64,000 bases of DNA from Balanoglossus misakiensis (taxonomy: Eukaryota; Hemichordata). Where the stretch lies: positions 7,626,001-7,690,000 of the forward strand of contig CM082594.2 in assembly GCA_040954595.2 (NCBI GenBank), written 5' to 3'. The translations under genes and the position numbers were made by a program. Each line of letters opens with the position of its first letter. Positions within the stretch are counted from its first letter, which is position 1. Positions 51,101 through 63,055 of this stretch are shown here, in pieces. Below the pieces are notes generated by a model. The model saw only the letters and a program-made list of their open reading frames with translations. It made no database searches and was not told the origin of the DNA.

Positions 51101-53516
51101 TATAGGCCTACCCCCCCCCTCCCCGATGATTCATTATCCGATCTGTAATTCTGCAAGTGCTCCAGAGTGCTTCTTTGTTAGAAACTTTTTGTATCCCGTT
51201 TCCTCCAAGCACTCTCCGCTTCCATTTTCATGTATTTACTCGCCCGATGGGATTAGTCAAGTAATTTACTGCACTTCAAGTGGGTAAATTTTCTGTCAGC
51301 TTGTTTTGTTAAATTTACTTCAAATGATGGGCCTTTTGCGTTTTCATGCGCTGTTATTTCTGTAACACCCAACCATGTAATCGGGTCAGATTAAAATTGC
51401 AATCGTGCAGACGAAAGCAGTTGGCGCCCGTAGTATCATTAACACTCTACGTGTCTAAATTCAAGCACAGAAGAATAATATGTCTGCTTCTCGCATTTTA
51501 TGACCACCGTGCCCTATGAAATTGCCTATATACGATAGGAACAATCGCGTCTGTCCATCAATTATGATAACGAAATTTATAAAACGAGTGGTAATAAAAT
51601 AATACGAACACAGACAGTAATAAATATGCATGAAGGAAATATGATTGGTTGTCAATAATGATTTGCCATGCCAGTCTCGTTCTTTGAAACATTTAAGAGG
51701 AAGATTTCGTTGTTGAAGAGCTGTCTGTCTGCATAATAATATGTCTGTCTGTATGTATGTAGGCCTACTTATATATATATCGCCTCCGTCTGGGCTCAAC
51801 AGCTCGCAGACTCGTGATCAAACAACTGATAACAGGCATGCATTCACCGATAGTCATCAATATTTAAAAAAATAACATATGTTGGGAGGAAATTAAAGCA
51901 GCTCTCTGTCAAATCTTGCGTAGCAACGAGGCTGTGGCAACCTATAACGTAGATTTGTTACCTGGGGCAACGCACGGTAATTAGATATCGCACTACGTTT
52001 CTAGCCAGCGGCTAAACTGAAGCGACCACGCAATCTCATGCATAAACCAGCAATTTCTGAAATGATATTGGTACATTGACATATTTATTGCTCTAAGATT
52101 AATTCGAGTGTCCCCTGCGTATCTAAAGATTGGCTGGAAATTTATTTCATCAATTAAAGCGAGCACGAGAACGAAATTATATTTCCTGTCTGGTATTATC
52201 TTCATGCTTTGATATATTCCTCATTCTTTAACATTAATCATTCCTCTGCGAACAACGCCCGTTCCTTAAATTTAGAAACAGTTGGTAACCTGAATTGGAT
52301 CTTTCTGAAAACTTGCTGACCCGCCGAATCGACAGCTTCCAATTCATCAGAAAAAACAGGACCAAAGTTTGTTCGATGGAGAATTCTTCAAAGTGGTACC
52401 GCCAGAAACTCTGTAAAGTAATCCGCGTCGCTTGTCGGAAACCAATTAATTGAAGTACGCGCACTCACTTCTGCATGACGATCATTAAGGTCACCTCCCT
52501 GGGGTCAACTTCTGGGGTGAATATTGGGTGAAGGTCACCACAGGAAATGAAATAACAAGAACGATATGAGTGATCATAATTGCTCCGAATCACAATTTTT
52601 CATGCAATATGGCGATTACGGGCTGTCTCATCAATTACAATGATGAAAACGTATCCTAGCAACGCTTCTTTAATGATGTAGGTACAATTATCGCTTTGGG
52701 CGTGACCTTGACATTCCTCTGCTAAATTGGATGTTCCAATCTGCAAAACTCAAAGAAGCGAACAATATTTACATCTATTAGCCGTTCTTTTCAAATTGCC
52801 CGCACTGAGAGAGAAAGATCGGCTTATAAAGGTAGACATTATTTGGACTGGAACCGGCTTAATTGAACGTTTTTCACACGACAAGCAAAACACACACCTG
52901 CGCATACTGGCAAACAAGCACAAATCTTACCCATGACGACAAACACGGACGACAGAAAGTGCATGGGCACCAGGTGTGATTGTAAAAACCATGTCAACAG
53001 AACAGAAACTGTATGCTCTTTGTCTTTCTTAAAAGTGACCGTAAATTGTCGGCTGTATCAGTTACCAAGGAGAATCCTGAGAAAGAGCGCGGCGTGGATT
53101 GCTTGCATACGCCATCTTTAATTAAAGAATAACATTTATTGAAAACCCTACCCTCTCCAAATGTTTTGCTTGCATGCATGTGTGCAACCTTGGTGTTCAC
53201 TCACTTGCAAGAATGCAATGTCGTTGCATTTGAACATTAACTGAACATTATAGTATTGAATTGTACGTCCCAAAAAGTTGTCTGCTAGTTTTAGTTTACC
53301 ACCAGGATTAATTAGTAGGTCCCTAACTTTTAATCAGCACATAGTGTGCATGGTTTACAGATATCTGACTGAAATCCGAAAAATAAATACGCTACCTACA
53401 TAATTTTGGTAGTGACAAAGATAGTTTGGTATGTGGAATACGCAATGTGTCGTCATTTCCAAGGAAACATACGTGATACACGCCCACTATAATTATGCTA
53501 ATTTATGCCGATAAGA
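48138..53516. other. Gene-poor, CpG-containing region
   Basis: No coding exon is supported on either strand. Frames of 112-167 codons (48638-49141 minus, 50796-51287 plus, 51461-51799 minus) lack recognisable domains. Nuclear-receptor-type half sites cluster at 52489-52711. The remaining sequence is unremarkable. Confidence 0.45.
52489..52711. promoter_or_regulatory. Cluster of nuclear-receptor half sites
   Basis: AAGGTCA and GGGGTCA occur near 52489-52507 and GAAGGTCA near 52530. A full monomer site of the ERR/NR5A type, TCAAGGTCA on the minus strand (TGACCTTGA at 52703-52711), follows. They lie about 0.8-1 kb upstream of candidate first exon B. Function is inferred only. Confidence 0.3.
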
Positions 53517-53673
53517 TATATAACATAAGTAGGATGTAACTTCCGGTCGCTTGGCACATCACATCAGGGAACGAAGAAGACTGGCGTTTGGTAGTGTAAT
53601 ATTGGTAGAGTTACTTTTTGGAGTCGGTGAATACAGTTCGAAGTCCCCACGGAGAGGTTTTAGTGGTAAAAAC
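53517..53673 (+). other. Candidate TATA promoter and non-coding first exon B
   Basis: TATATAA (53517-53523) is followed at the right distance by a candidate exon of about 125 nt ending AAAAAC|GTAAGTACC (intron starts 53674). An ETS-type ACTTCCGG lies between (53539-53546). I see no ATG downstream of the expected transcription start, so the exon would be a leader. It may be an alternative promoter for the same distant gene as candidate exon A. Confidence 0.4.
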
Positions 53674-54398
53674 GTAAGTACCGAGTGAAATTTATTGCGA
53701 CAATTGTTCGTTCGCTGTGCTTGGTCTCAGAGCTTTATCACAAACAATACGTGCATTGGTACAATGCATTGTCATCAATGTCGATTTCAGTGCAGGTTGA
53801 CCATATATTTTCGAGCGGATTTTATTTTGTCCCGCAAGTCGAAACTTAAAAAAATACACGGCATAGTTTCACTGGAATATGAGACTGCCTGTTTGTGGTG
53901 GCATGGTATATGTAGTTTTAAATGAAGAGTTTAAAAATGTGATTCAGAATTCTCCGAAAAAACCTCGGCATGGTCGCAAGTCACGTGATGTAACTTTTTT
54001 AATCTCGCCAATTATTTTTCGCAGTTGCTCCATCAACATTTTGGTTACCCTATTGCCCCCTTTAATGAATTATTCAACACTTGTGTGAAGTGCAATTGTT
54101 CATGAAACTTTTAAAGTTGCGGTACGCGTCAAAAGATTCCCCTGAATCATAGAAATCTATGGCAGGTAGTGCCTAGGTATATCAATTCCTCGCATTTTAT
54201 GGTTCACTGCGGATGAAAAAGCGATTAGAATAGCAATCGACCGATGTTTGCTTTCTTACTCTGATCTCGAGTTTGTAGCCGGCGGAGGTCAAATTAAAGT
54301 TTACATAACTGTACCGTGTCAACAAAAGCAAACTTACACTGATAATAAATCTAATAGTAAAACTTCATCAAACATAAGCAAGGTATTATGGTAACAAA

Positions 54399-54483
54399 TA
54401 GCTGTGGTCACGCACCTGTACCATTGGGGGTGGGGGTGATTAATCAGCCCCCCCCCTCCTGTACAGCTGCGTTACCACAGCTA
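54399..54483. repeat. Imperfect long palindrome with G- and C-runs
   Basis: TAGCTGTGGT (54399-54408) pairs with ACCACAGCTA (54474-54483). The inner GGGGGTGGGGGTGATTAATC faces a run of nine C. The whole 85 bp could fold into one hairpin. It lies 140 bp left of the TIR element. Confidence 0.55.
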
Positions 54484-54621
54484 GGTAACAAACTGTGAGT
54501 GACGAGTATATATGCCGAGAAGTGAAATAGCAAAAGTCGTTTCAAAAGTCATCTTCACATGATGGACAGCCTACTGAGAAAATAAGAAATACAAGTACTT
54601 TGTTTCTTTATTGAAATACTG

Positions 54622-55615
54622 TTAAGGTAGTTGGAAAGGCTAGAGCGTCAGTTAAAATTTCATTTAAAAACACTGAATTTATATCTAGAAATGTATTAGA
54701 GAAAAATTAAACTCATGAAAAATTCGGGGCAATAAACGTGTAACAAGATATGGCTGGTTTTATTATACCTAATTTCATACATCTGGCAAGGAAGCTAGGG
54801 AGCCTTATTTGAGCGCCCTCTAGGGGAAGACTTCTCCTAGGCTATGCGCACAAGGACGGGTTCCCCTAGCCAAGGGCATTTAAATGTAACTTGCAAACAC
54901 TGATTCTTGCAATTTTCAACGATAGATAACCTTGCTTGTTTATTAAAGGCTGCCAAATTATGGACATTTTTGCATTTCTAGGGAACCCGAAAAGCCAGCG
55001 GAAAAGCGTTTGACCCAGATAAATGCGATCCTTCGCCGTGAACTGCCGCTAAACTTTGCGTATTTCGCTACTTTTCTGCCCTTCGCCATAATGTAATGGT
55101 TTTTATTTGTGATTGAATTGGTATGCCAGATAATTTTTTTATCATGAAACTTCCAGGAAAGGCTCGGGACATCCCAAAGAACAATTTTACGGGACAGTTT
55201 TTTCATAAGTTTTCCCGTTGTGTTTTGGCAGCACGTTAAAGTTGTATACAAAATATCAACAAAAACTGTGTTTTCCTGAGTGATAACTTTGAAAAAAATA
55301 AGTTTATGCTGAAAGTGTCCCGTACATTGCTGGAGGGGTTGCTTAATATTAAAATGAATACAAATTATTCAATAATTTGTGAAAACATGTCAAGATTCAA
55401 TCAATATTTTGTAAAATTATGAATATTTATATTTAGGCGTATCAAATTTCATAATTTTAGCAGATATTTTTACAGTCATATTTTTCCCTCACTTTTGAGT
55501 TTGTTAAGAATACATGCTGCAAATTTCAAGTCATTATCTTTATTCTAACTTGTGAAAATAAATTCACAAACATTGAGAGAATTTGCTTCAAAAATAGCCT
55601 TTCCAACTACCTTAA
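54622..55615. mobile_element. Non-autonomous DNA transposon with 21-bp terminal inverted repeats and TTAA ends
   Basis: Positions 54622-54642 (starting TTAAGGTAGTTGGAAAGG) are the exact reverse complement of 55595-55615. TTAA at both outer edges may be a TTAA target duplication of the piggyBac type, though the terminal GG is not the usual piggyBac start. The 994-bp interior is AT-rich without a transposase frame. The 97-codon minus frame at 54958-55251 has no DDD-type features, so the copy would depend on another element. Insertion in an intergenic or intronic gap fits a neutral element. Confidence 0.7.
54812..54826 (-). promoter_or_regulatory. CTCF-like site inside the TIR element
   Basis: On the minus strand, CCCCTAGAGGGCGCT matches the CTCF core consensus at 13 of 14 positions. 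It lies 190 bp inside the left end of the transposon and points toward the forward CTCF-like site at 45613. Confidence 0.4.
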
Positions 55616-55797
55616 GGTGAAATAAGAGTAGTTTCTACGAAAACATGGTAACAGTTTGATTTTCAGGTTTTCTTGTTGACTATCACAATACACAGGGATC
55701 AGTTTCTGAACCTTCAACGCTAAGCTCTGAGCCATTGTGTGGAATGGGGATCAATTTACGTGTTTTGAAGCTGACCAGTGAACTTCTAGCCTATAAT

Positions 55798-55848
55798 CCT
55801 AGCCGTATTTTGTAGTTTTGGAAGCAAAGCGGACAAAATACGGCTAGG
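55798..55848. repeat. Hairpin with perfect 16-bp arms
   Basis: CCTAGCCGTATTTTGT (55798-55813) pairs with ACAAAATACGGCTAGG (55833-55848) across a 19-nt loop. The flanks carry further TAGGCTAG-like strings and a direct repeat AGTGAACTTC, giving a nested structure. Confidence 0.7.
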
Positions 55849-55899
55849 TCTAGGCTAGTGAACTTCAAACTAGATCGACTTTCAGTGCATGTTATTTAG

Positions 55900-55957
55900 T
55901 AGTCTAGAATCCAGACTGGAGCATAGCGAAAAACACACAAGTCAGGATTCTAGACTA
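55900..55957. repeat. Hairpin with perfect 13-bp arms
   Basis: TAGTCTAGAATCC (55900-55912) pairs with GGATTCTAGACTA (55945-55957). It starts 52 bp after the previous hairpin. Both may be ends of small nested MITEs. Confidence 0.65.
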
Positions 55958-55959
55958 AT

Positions 55960-58900
55960 TATTCAGAAACAATTGTTTTCGATGATACACCCTCTTGCAG
56001 TAATCTCCCTGGTGTACAAAACCCCATCTAATTCGGATTAGTCCGAGCTGAGTTTGAGTGTTTTTCTGCATTGGGACGGAAAGGGGAACCATTGTCAGTA
56101 GCAGTGTTGGACTGTAAAAAGCTACTATTCAACTTCCCGTTTTTCATTAAACCTACTTGAATGAAAGATCGCACTGAGAAAATGACAGTTTAGAATTCCC
56201 TGTTGGAAAGAAACCACAGTTAAAAGGCAAAGAATGTAATTTGCATTCTTGGAGATACCTGCGAAGTATATACCGCGTGTGATGGTAATTTGGATGGAAA
56301 ACAACTGACAATAATGGCACCTGCTGGCAATTTAAGTGTTTTAATGCAACTGTTGAATAAAAGAAATACATTGTAATTCATGGTAGCACTGTGCTACCCT
56401 CGGGTAAGAAGCGGTTTGTACTTTAACTATTGACAGGTAGTTTCTCAGCAACTACAGCGTTGTACTTCAAGGGACCACGACTCTTCGTGTTAGCAATTTG
56501 TAACAATTTGTGAAATTCGTAGCTGAATTCACAGTCTAGGAAGTCAGGCTCCCTTTAATAGGATGGCTTGTAAATCAGCAACAGTGCTGAATTGTTGGTT
56601 TGACAAACAAAATAAAATGTTGAAGAAAGAAAAAGACGGCAGAACAGTCTCACGACATTTCCGCGACACTTGCCATAAATATTTCAAACTTAATCAGGGA
56701 ACTGTAAACTTTCTTCCGTTGGGAATTCCTGATGTGTAGTGGCAGCTGGATTCTACTGGTACCGCTATCTGCCTGTTCAGAGTTTACAACTTTTGTATGG
56801 TTTCATTGCATAATGAAATGGCTTGGAGGAAAGTAGCTCCCAGAAATAACAAACAGTCCATAAAACCTGCCATGTCCATGGATCAAGAGGTGTATGTAGA
56901 CCGCATAGAGGGGCCATTGTAACTATTAAAGTGACTTGATTCCGGAAAATTGTGACACAAAGTGACTTAAGCTGTAGGGTATATGCTCACCCTCGCGGCA
57001 TATGGTCTTTACCATATCTGTGATATACAAAAAATCAAATGTCAGTTTCAGTAATATACAAGATGTAGTGGCATAGTTGATGTAGTTTAATTTTGACTAT
57101 GAACTCCCTGGCTCATAGTACCTGGATGCAAGGTCATGTGAACGGACACTGTGTCAAAGGTCACAAGCTCAATACCATCAATATGAATAAGTACTGACAT
57201 GCTTAATGTGATGAAAATATCTGAGATCCAGCTTTGTGATGTCAGGGTGTGGGAATGATTCAATGAAAAAATTAGAAATTGATCCCCGTGGGGACAGTGA
57301 TGAGTAATTCTAATTTCCAGATGCGATACAAAATCCTGAAAATAATAAATGATCAATTGCTTTTGCAGCATAGTCATATTTCAGAAATTATCATATCAAG
57401 ATTGAGAAAATATATCACCAAAGCTTGATAACACTTGAGTAAGCACTGCCATGTGTATATGTTTGTTCACAAATTTTAGTTTTGAAAATTTTCATCATTC
57501 TGTTAAAGCCTGCAACCTACATTGTAAATGTAGGTCAGTTTGCACAGGAAATTAGAAATCCCCAAGTGTGATTCTATGCAATATTAATGAATTAAGCATA
57601 CCCACATAGCAGAATTTGAACAAACAATATGGTCAAATTACATTGAAGAATGTGTTTTTATGGGATATGATATTATGTCATTTGCATATCAACCTTGCTA
57701 TCATGATTCTTTTATCGCAAAAGTCATCTGATCCCTGATCTGGAAAGAATTCAGTCAGTCACTGATCTGGAAAGAGCATCAGTTCTGATGTCATAAGAAA
57801 TTATCCCTGAAACAGTTTATAATTGACTGAACATGTCTGTCATATTGAGTGATGAAAATTTGGATGTAATGGATTGGTCCAGTCCAAATCCATTGTTTTC
57901 TATGGTAAATTTGGACCGGGGTGAAATGTACATTGAAATCTTGGAGGAGTGGTACCGTTTCTGGATAAAAGTTACACAAAGTCTATCGTTTAAGCAATGC
58001 ATTGCTGTGTACTGTCCTCAGAACTCTTAATAAATTCTCAGTAAATTTTCAAAGCAAGTCGTTCATGTGAAAAGCAAAACTAATTTTCGAAGATCAAGCC
58101 AGTAAATGCCTGTCATTACATTTTGCATATTACAGGGCCCAGACTAATCAACCATGTTATTACCCTGTTGTTTGCAGTATGTCTGTCGACTGAATGCAAT
58201 TTCAATCTTACATCATGAAACTAATTCTCAATTGCCTGTTTGGTATTGAGAGCAGGGTCAGTGTGACATGGAGAGCATGTTTATCCAGAGAGTTCACAGT
58301 GGTGTTGTCAGGTCAGGACCTATGAAAAATGAATGAAATCTTTCGTGTGCAATGTATACCACATGTCTGTTCTCATTCCACAAGACAAGCATGTGGTACT
58401 GTTTGGTGACACAGCCAGGGTTCAGAAAATGTCAGTATACTTTAGAAATGACACTTACTCAAGAATCTTCAAGAGACATTTACACATGGAATCTCGTAAC
58501 AGCAATACATGTACGACTTTCACCGTGGAAGAATGGAGGGCCGTGTTTGCCGCAGGAATGTCGTAAACTGAGAGGCACACTCTCGCGCCCTTCACACAAA
58601 AGATGGAGTGGTTTGTTCGCTTCTGAATATGAGGCAGAGTCAAAAGAAGAGACCCTTGCACCGACTCGGATAACATTTCTAAACAAACAACAACCTGAGA
58701 GTTACAACAGGAAGAAACTGATCCTTGACGACCAGTGCAGTGACAATGTAAACCCTTTTGTATGGAAGTTCGTGCCATGATTTCGCCACGGAAAATTATG
58801 CATTTCCTCACTCAAGTTTTCCCCGTCACTGGGTTAATAGTGTTTTAATCGTTTCTCTTAAACTTACATTGGGAAGTGGGAAATTTTATACAATTTTGGC

Positions 58901-60390
58901 TGAGATAAAGCAAATTAGGTATTTGAGGTAAATGATAGGACAGTAATGCGGTTAATGTATTCTTTTGTGTTTAGGGCAATTAGTCGTGAGAATAAGAGGT
59001 CTGTTCGAGTGCATTGTCAGCCCTTTTAACATTTACCACCTGTTTAGTGTTAGCTACTTATCTTACAGTGAATTTTCAGTAAATTGTAACGTACCTGAAA
59101 GTTTATTACAGACAGTCCAAATTTAATAGTGCACCAAAATTTTAACAAAATACTAATTGGATTGAAGGACAAGTATCTCTTCATCCCAATGCTAAACTAT
59201 AAAGCTGATGTGATGATCAGCATCAACGTTTAATATCTGTATGAAAGTTTTATACCCGTAAAGAGAGGGCATGTTTGACTGGTCCAGTATCACGTGCAGT
59301 CGGGGTCCACTTACAGAACGTCTGACTATCATCTGTCTGGCAGTGACCCAGTCACTGAGGCTTGATTGGACGGGTAAGATGAGATTCAGGGTCATAACCT
59401 TTGCAGGCTGACTGGGTACACAGTCATCTGTGTAGTTGGCAGTCGACGTTTAGCCAATGGATGTACAAGCAGTTCAGATTTGAGCGTTCCATTTGTTGCT
59501 GTGTGATGATTATGACTTAGGTATGTTTATTTATTTTACAGTTTAGATTTTGTTTTCTTAAAGACAGTAGAACGATGTATTATGACTTGAAGATTATATC
59601 AGCTTGATCATCTTGAAGACAAACATTTTATCCCAGAAAAGTGAAGAAATCTGGCAGTTGTGAAAAAGGCTTTGGACTGCTCCTAACAAATGACTTGAAT
59701 TATTCAGCAAATTGAAACAACATGTATCAATAATTCCAAACATCTACTGATTGGCCAACAAGTCGATTAGACAAGGAGATCCATGTATTATATTCTCTGG
59801 GAACTTGTAATCCGCCCCAAACAACATGACAGATGAAACTGTCATAACCTTTTGATTTTTTAAAACCTTTTTAACCTTGTTCAGTGTTGTGAGACCAAAT
59901 AGCCACAGGGCCACCGCCGATACCTCCCAGGATCTTAATAGCCTTGGGCCAAAAGTCACTGACTTCACACAATGCATAATGTTTATAAAGACAAATCACT
60001 GTGTGTTCGGAGAGTTGGACTCGCATAATTTATGTATGGGTCTGTCTTTTGTCAGTTCTGCAAGTTGACAAAAGTTTGTCAATGTCAAGTCAATGTTTGT
60101 TTATCTCTCTCTCTCTTGCTATTGTCTGTCTCTCATATCAATGGAATAGTATAGTTATCATTCATCAAGACACAAAGATACATGTACATATGATGGGTCA
60201 ACATGGAATGCAAAATACTCCAAAATACAAAAAGCAATCATAAAATGCTTAAGTATGATGTTTATTTTTTTATTGAACCATATAGCTTTTTAATTTGTTG
60301 TTGTTTCCATTTAAAATGACATTATTTGCCTCATTCACAAGATTCCTATATTTACTCTGTGGACTAAACCATCCCTGATGCTTCACAGGG
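55960..60390. other. Stretch without a supported gene
   Basis: It holds AT-rich intron-like or intergenic DNA. A short direct repeat (CTGATCTGGAAAGA near 57734 and 57763) and one unassigned plus-strand frame (58333-58566) are the only features noted. Confidence 0.45.
58333..58566 (+). other. Unassigned short ORF (77 codons)
   Basis: I do not recognise the product. The interior (HVVLFGDTARVQKMSVYFRN and then FTVEEWRAVFAAGMS) has the strand-then-helix look of a small folded domain and a less random composition than neighbouring frames. No splice sites, promoter or partner exons were found. It may be a relic of a mobile element, a short gene, or chance. Confidence 0.15.
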
Positions 60391-60393
60391 ATG

Positions 60394-61125
60394 TTAGCCT
60401 GAGATCCATTGCCCACACAGGAAAGACATCTCAGCTTGTAAGGTTGTGATTTCTGTCATAATACATCCTGCGGAGGAAACAATTACAGGCTTGTGGATGT
60501 TGTGGCCACAGAGTTCGCAGACTGGAGTCTTTCCCACTGCGAGTGTCTGAATCACGCGACCCAGGATGTTTATGTTACGACCGCCTTCCCACAGTCTGTG
60601 CGTGTGCTCACTGGTACGTACATAGTCTAGCTGTTTCATAAAACCGTATACTGACAATTCACTGGCTTCGGTTGGTGACTACTAGATGAGTCACACACTC
60701 CAAGCTGCCAACTCGGCGTTTTACGGTCGCTTGTTCTCTGTTGTGGAGGTGTGACATTTGAAACTAATGCACCGGCAGATGCATTGGTCGTTCTTTGATA
60801 CTCTTGGCTCCATCGCAGATCACAGGTAATTAGTTTCACCTTACCCAATCAATTCTTTTTCGTCAAGCACATGTGAACTTCAGTTGTTGCGTACAATAGG
60901 CGAGCGCCAGACATTACCGTTGTTTTTGAAAATCTCTGTGGCTGTTAAGTAGAGTTGCTGTATGGTGTATCCATTCAATTGGACCCCCTCAAACTTTCCA
61001 AGTAGTCCATCTTTCAGACGCACACTTTCAGTGGTTTCTGATGACAGTTTGGCATAAAAGCAGTCAACCCCCACTGCTGTTGACTGCAGACTCTCTGCGT
61101 AGATGCAGACGACTTGTGAGAACAT
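60394..61125 (-). pseudogene. Possible decayed coding segment of unknown family
   Basis: Three minus-strand frames follow one another: 61125-60880, 60848-60636 and 60657-60394. The last two overlap by about 20 bases, as if one frameshift near 60650 broke a single frame. Composition is more protein-like than the surroundings (GKFEGVQLNGYTIQQLYLTA; a C-x2-C pair in VCELCGHNIHK), but no family is recognised. AACAACG|GTAATG near 60917 could be a donor for a true exon instead. Alternatives are a retro-copy, a transposon fragment, exons of a real gene, or chance. Confidence 0.2.
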
Positions 61126-62724
61126 GTTTACAGCAGAGGGAAGATGTCACTTATCGTATGAAATCTATTGTTTATATAAGACTAAAAACAGTGTATTGTC
61201 ATGGTGTATATCAAGTTGAGAGTGTGCAACATTTTAATGGTGATGATGTGAAACAACAGAATTAAGGTAATTAATGAAGGGATCACTTAAGATAAGAAAG
61301 AATTACATGTAGGAATCTCAGAAAGACCAATTTTTGTTGGATTCTTGTCATTGATTTATGAAGAGGAGGATGGGTTGGTGAATACTGTCATTTCCTTTGT
61401 TAACCACTCAACTAGGTCAATAGCCTGGAGGTTACCTGGAAACATGCATGAGGCCTCTATACAGACATTTCAGATATAACATTGTGGGTAATGGGAAAAG
61501 AAAAGTTGATATCTTAACTGTTAATCATACCAACTGATCACATCATCATGTGTCACTTTTCAATCAAAGCATATCCTTATCTGTAAACAATTAAGTCAAT
61601 AATCATTAGTCTTCCCATTGTGAATAGATAAAAATAGTTAGCTAAATTTTATTATATTGATATTTTACCAAGTGTAATATTAATAGGGTCTGTTTTCTTT
61701 CAGAGCAAAGAAAATGAATGATAGGTAAATACTAGAGTTCTAACTATTAAGTTAACCAGGCAGTTTTTCAAATGCTTCACTTCACTGAGTGGTTCTCTGA
61801 TTGTAAAGATAACGTTGATATCAGAAGAGACTAAATAGTCCGGATAAATGCTAATGATTTCGTTGATATTCAGTGAAGAGTAAAAAACAGTGATAAGCTA
61901 AGGTGACCAATAATACATGATGTTTACTTGTTTGTTTACTTCAAGCTTTGGGTTTGATGACATTCTATGCGATAGATTGCGGCATCTGTACATAGGTCAT
62001 CAAACAAATATTTATACAGGATTTGGCATTTGATCCCATCCTGTGAGTCTAATCGATTTAGAAATTTATAGGTTATTTAATAGGCTATCATTCCATCTCT
62101 TATGATATGTTGGTGCATGCATCATGGCACTGAAGTTCTCAAAGAAATTTGGATATGTCCCGTAGTATATTTGGTAAGGATTATCGTTTTGACTCAAATG
62201 TAAACTCACAAGTTTATCTCTAAGTGTATTGTAGTGTTGATACTTGGAAAAGGGGAACTTACAACCCATTGCAGAAACCCTTCAGAGGTAAATGTTTAAT
62301 TGAAACTGTGTGCGTTAACCGGAAATGGAATGAGAGCTTTTTGCAAATTCCTAGGCGACCACAGAAACCACACAATCAGGTTTGCATTCCCGCCAGTTTG
62401 ACAGCTGATTGAAACCACGCATGTAACTCCATGGTTTAGAATCTTACCTGGGGTTTCGCTGTGCTCATTGAACTTTCAAACTAGAAGGTACATGCAATCA
62501 CACCACTCACAGAGATCTATGACAAATTGTGCTATCAGAAGAACATGTACCGTACTTGTGAGTTCAACCAGAATAGTTATTGTGATTTTCAAGCGAAGGA
62601 AAAGTTTATTGCCATTCATACAGTGAACCTGAACGAGAACGGGGGGCAATTAAACAAGGCGGTGATTTTATGTGCCTTGAGTATTAACAGACCAGGTTGT
62701 TTAGTCGTCAAGCGAGGAGGGCTG
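61126..62724. other. Stretch without a supported gene
   Basis: AT-rich unique-looking sequence. The open frames are below 75 codons and not protein-like. Nothing else was recognised. Confidence 0.4.
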
Positions 62725-63055
62725 CATATCTTTATTCAGCTCATGAACTAGACTTTCGATAGTTGTTCGCTTAACTTGCTAATCTAGCAATTGATATCGT
62801 GAGTGTGGCTGGCACAAGCCAAAGTACCTTTGATGCAGCCTCACTCAATTTATGTCTGTGCATTTTAAACTTTTGAGAGGCCATATTCAGCCCATCAAGC
62901 CATATCTTTATTCAGTCCATGAACTAGACTTTAGATTGTTGGTCGCTTGCTCTGTTAATATCTTGCTAATCTAGCAATTGATATCATGAGTGTGCTGCTG
63001 ACACAAGCCCTTTGATGCATCACTCACCTTATTCCTGCGAGTTTTGAGAGGCCAT
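62725..63055 (+). repeat. Diverged tandem duplication, period 176 bp
   Basis: Copy 1 (62725-62884) and copy 2 (62901-63055) both run from CATATCTTTATTCAG to TTTTGAGAGGCCAT. They share GCTAATCTAGCAATTGATAT and carry scattered substitutions and small indels. No coding potential is seen. Confidence 0.75.
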
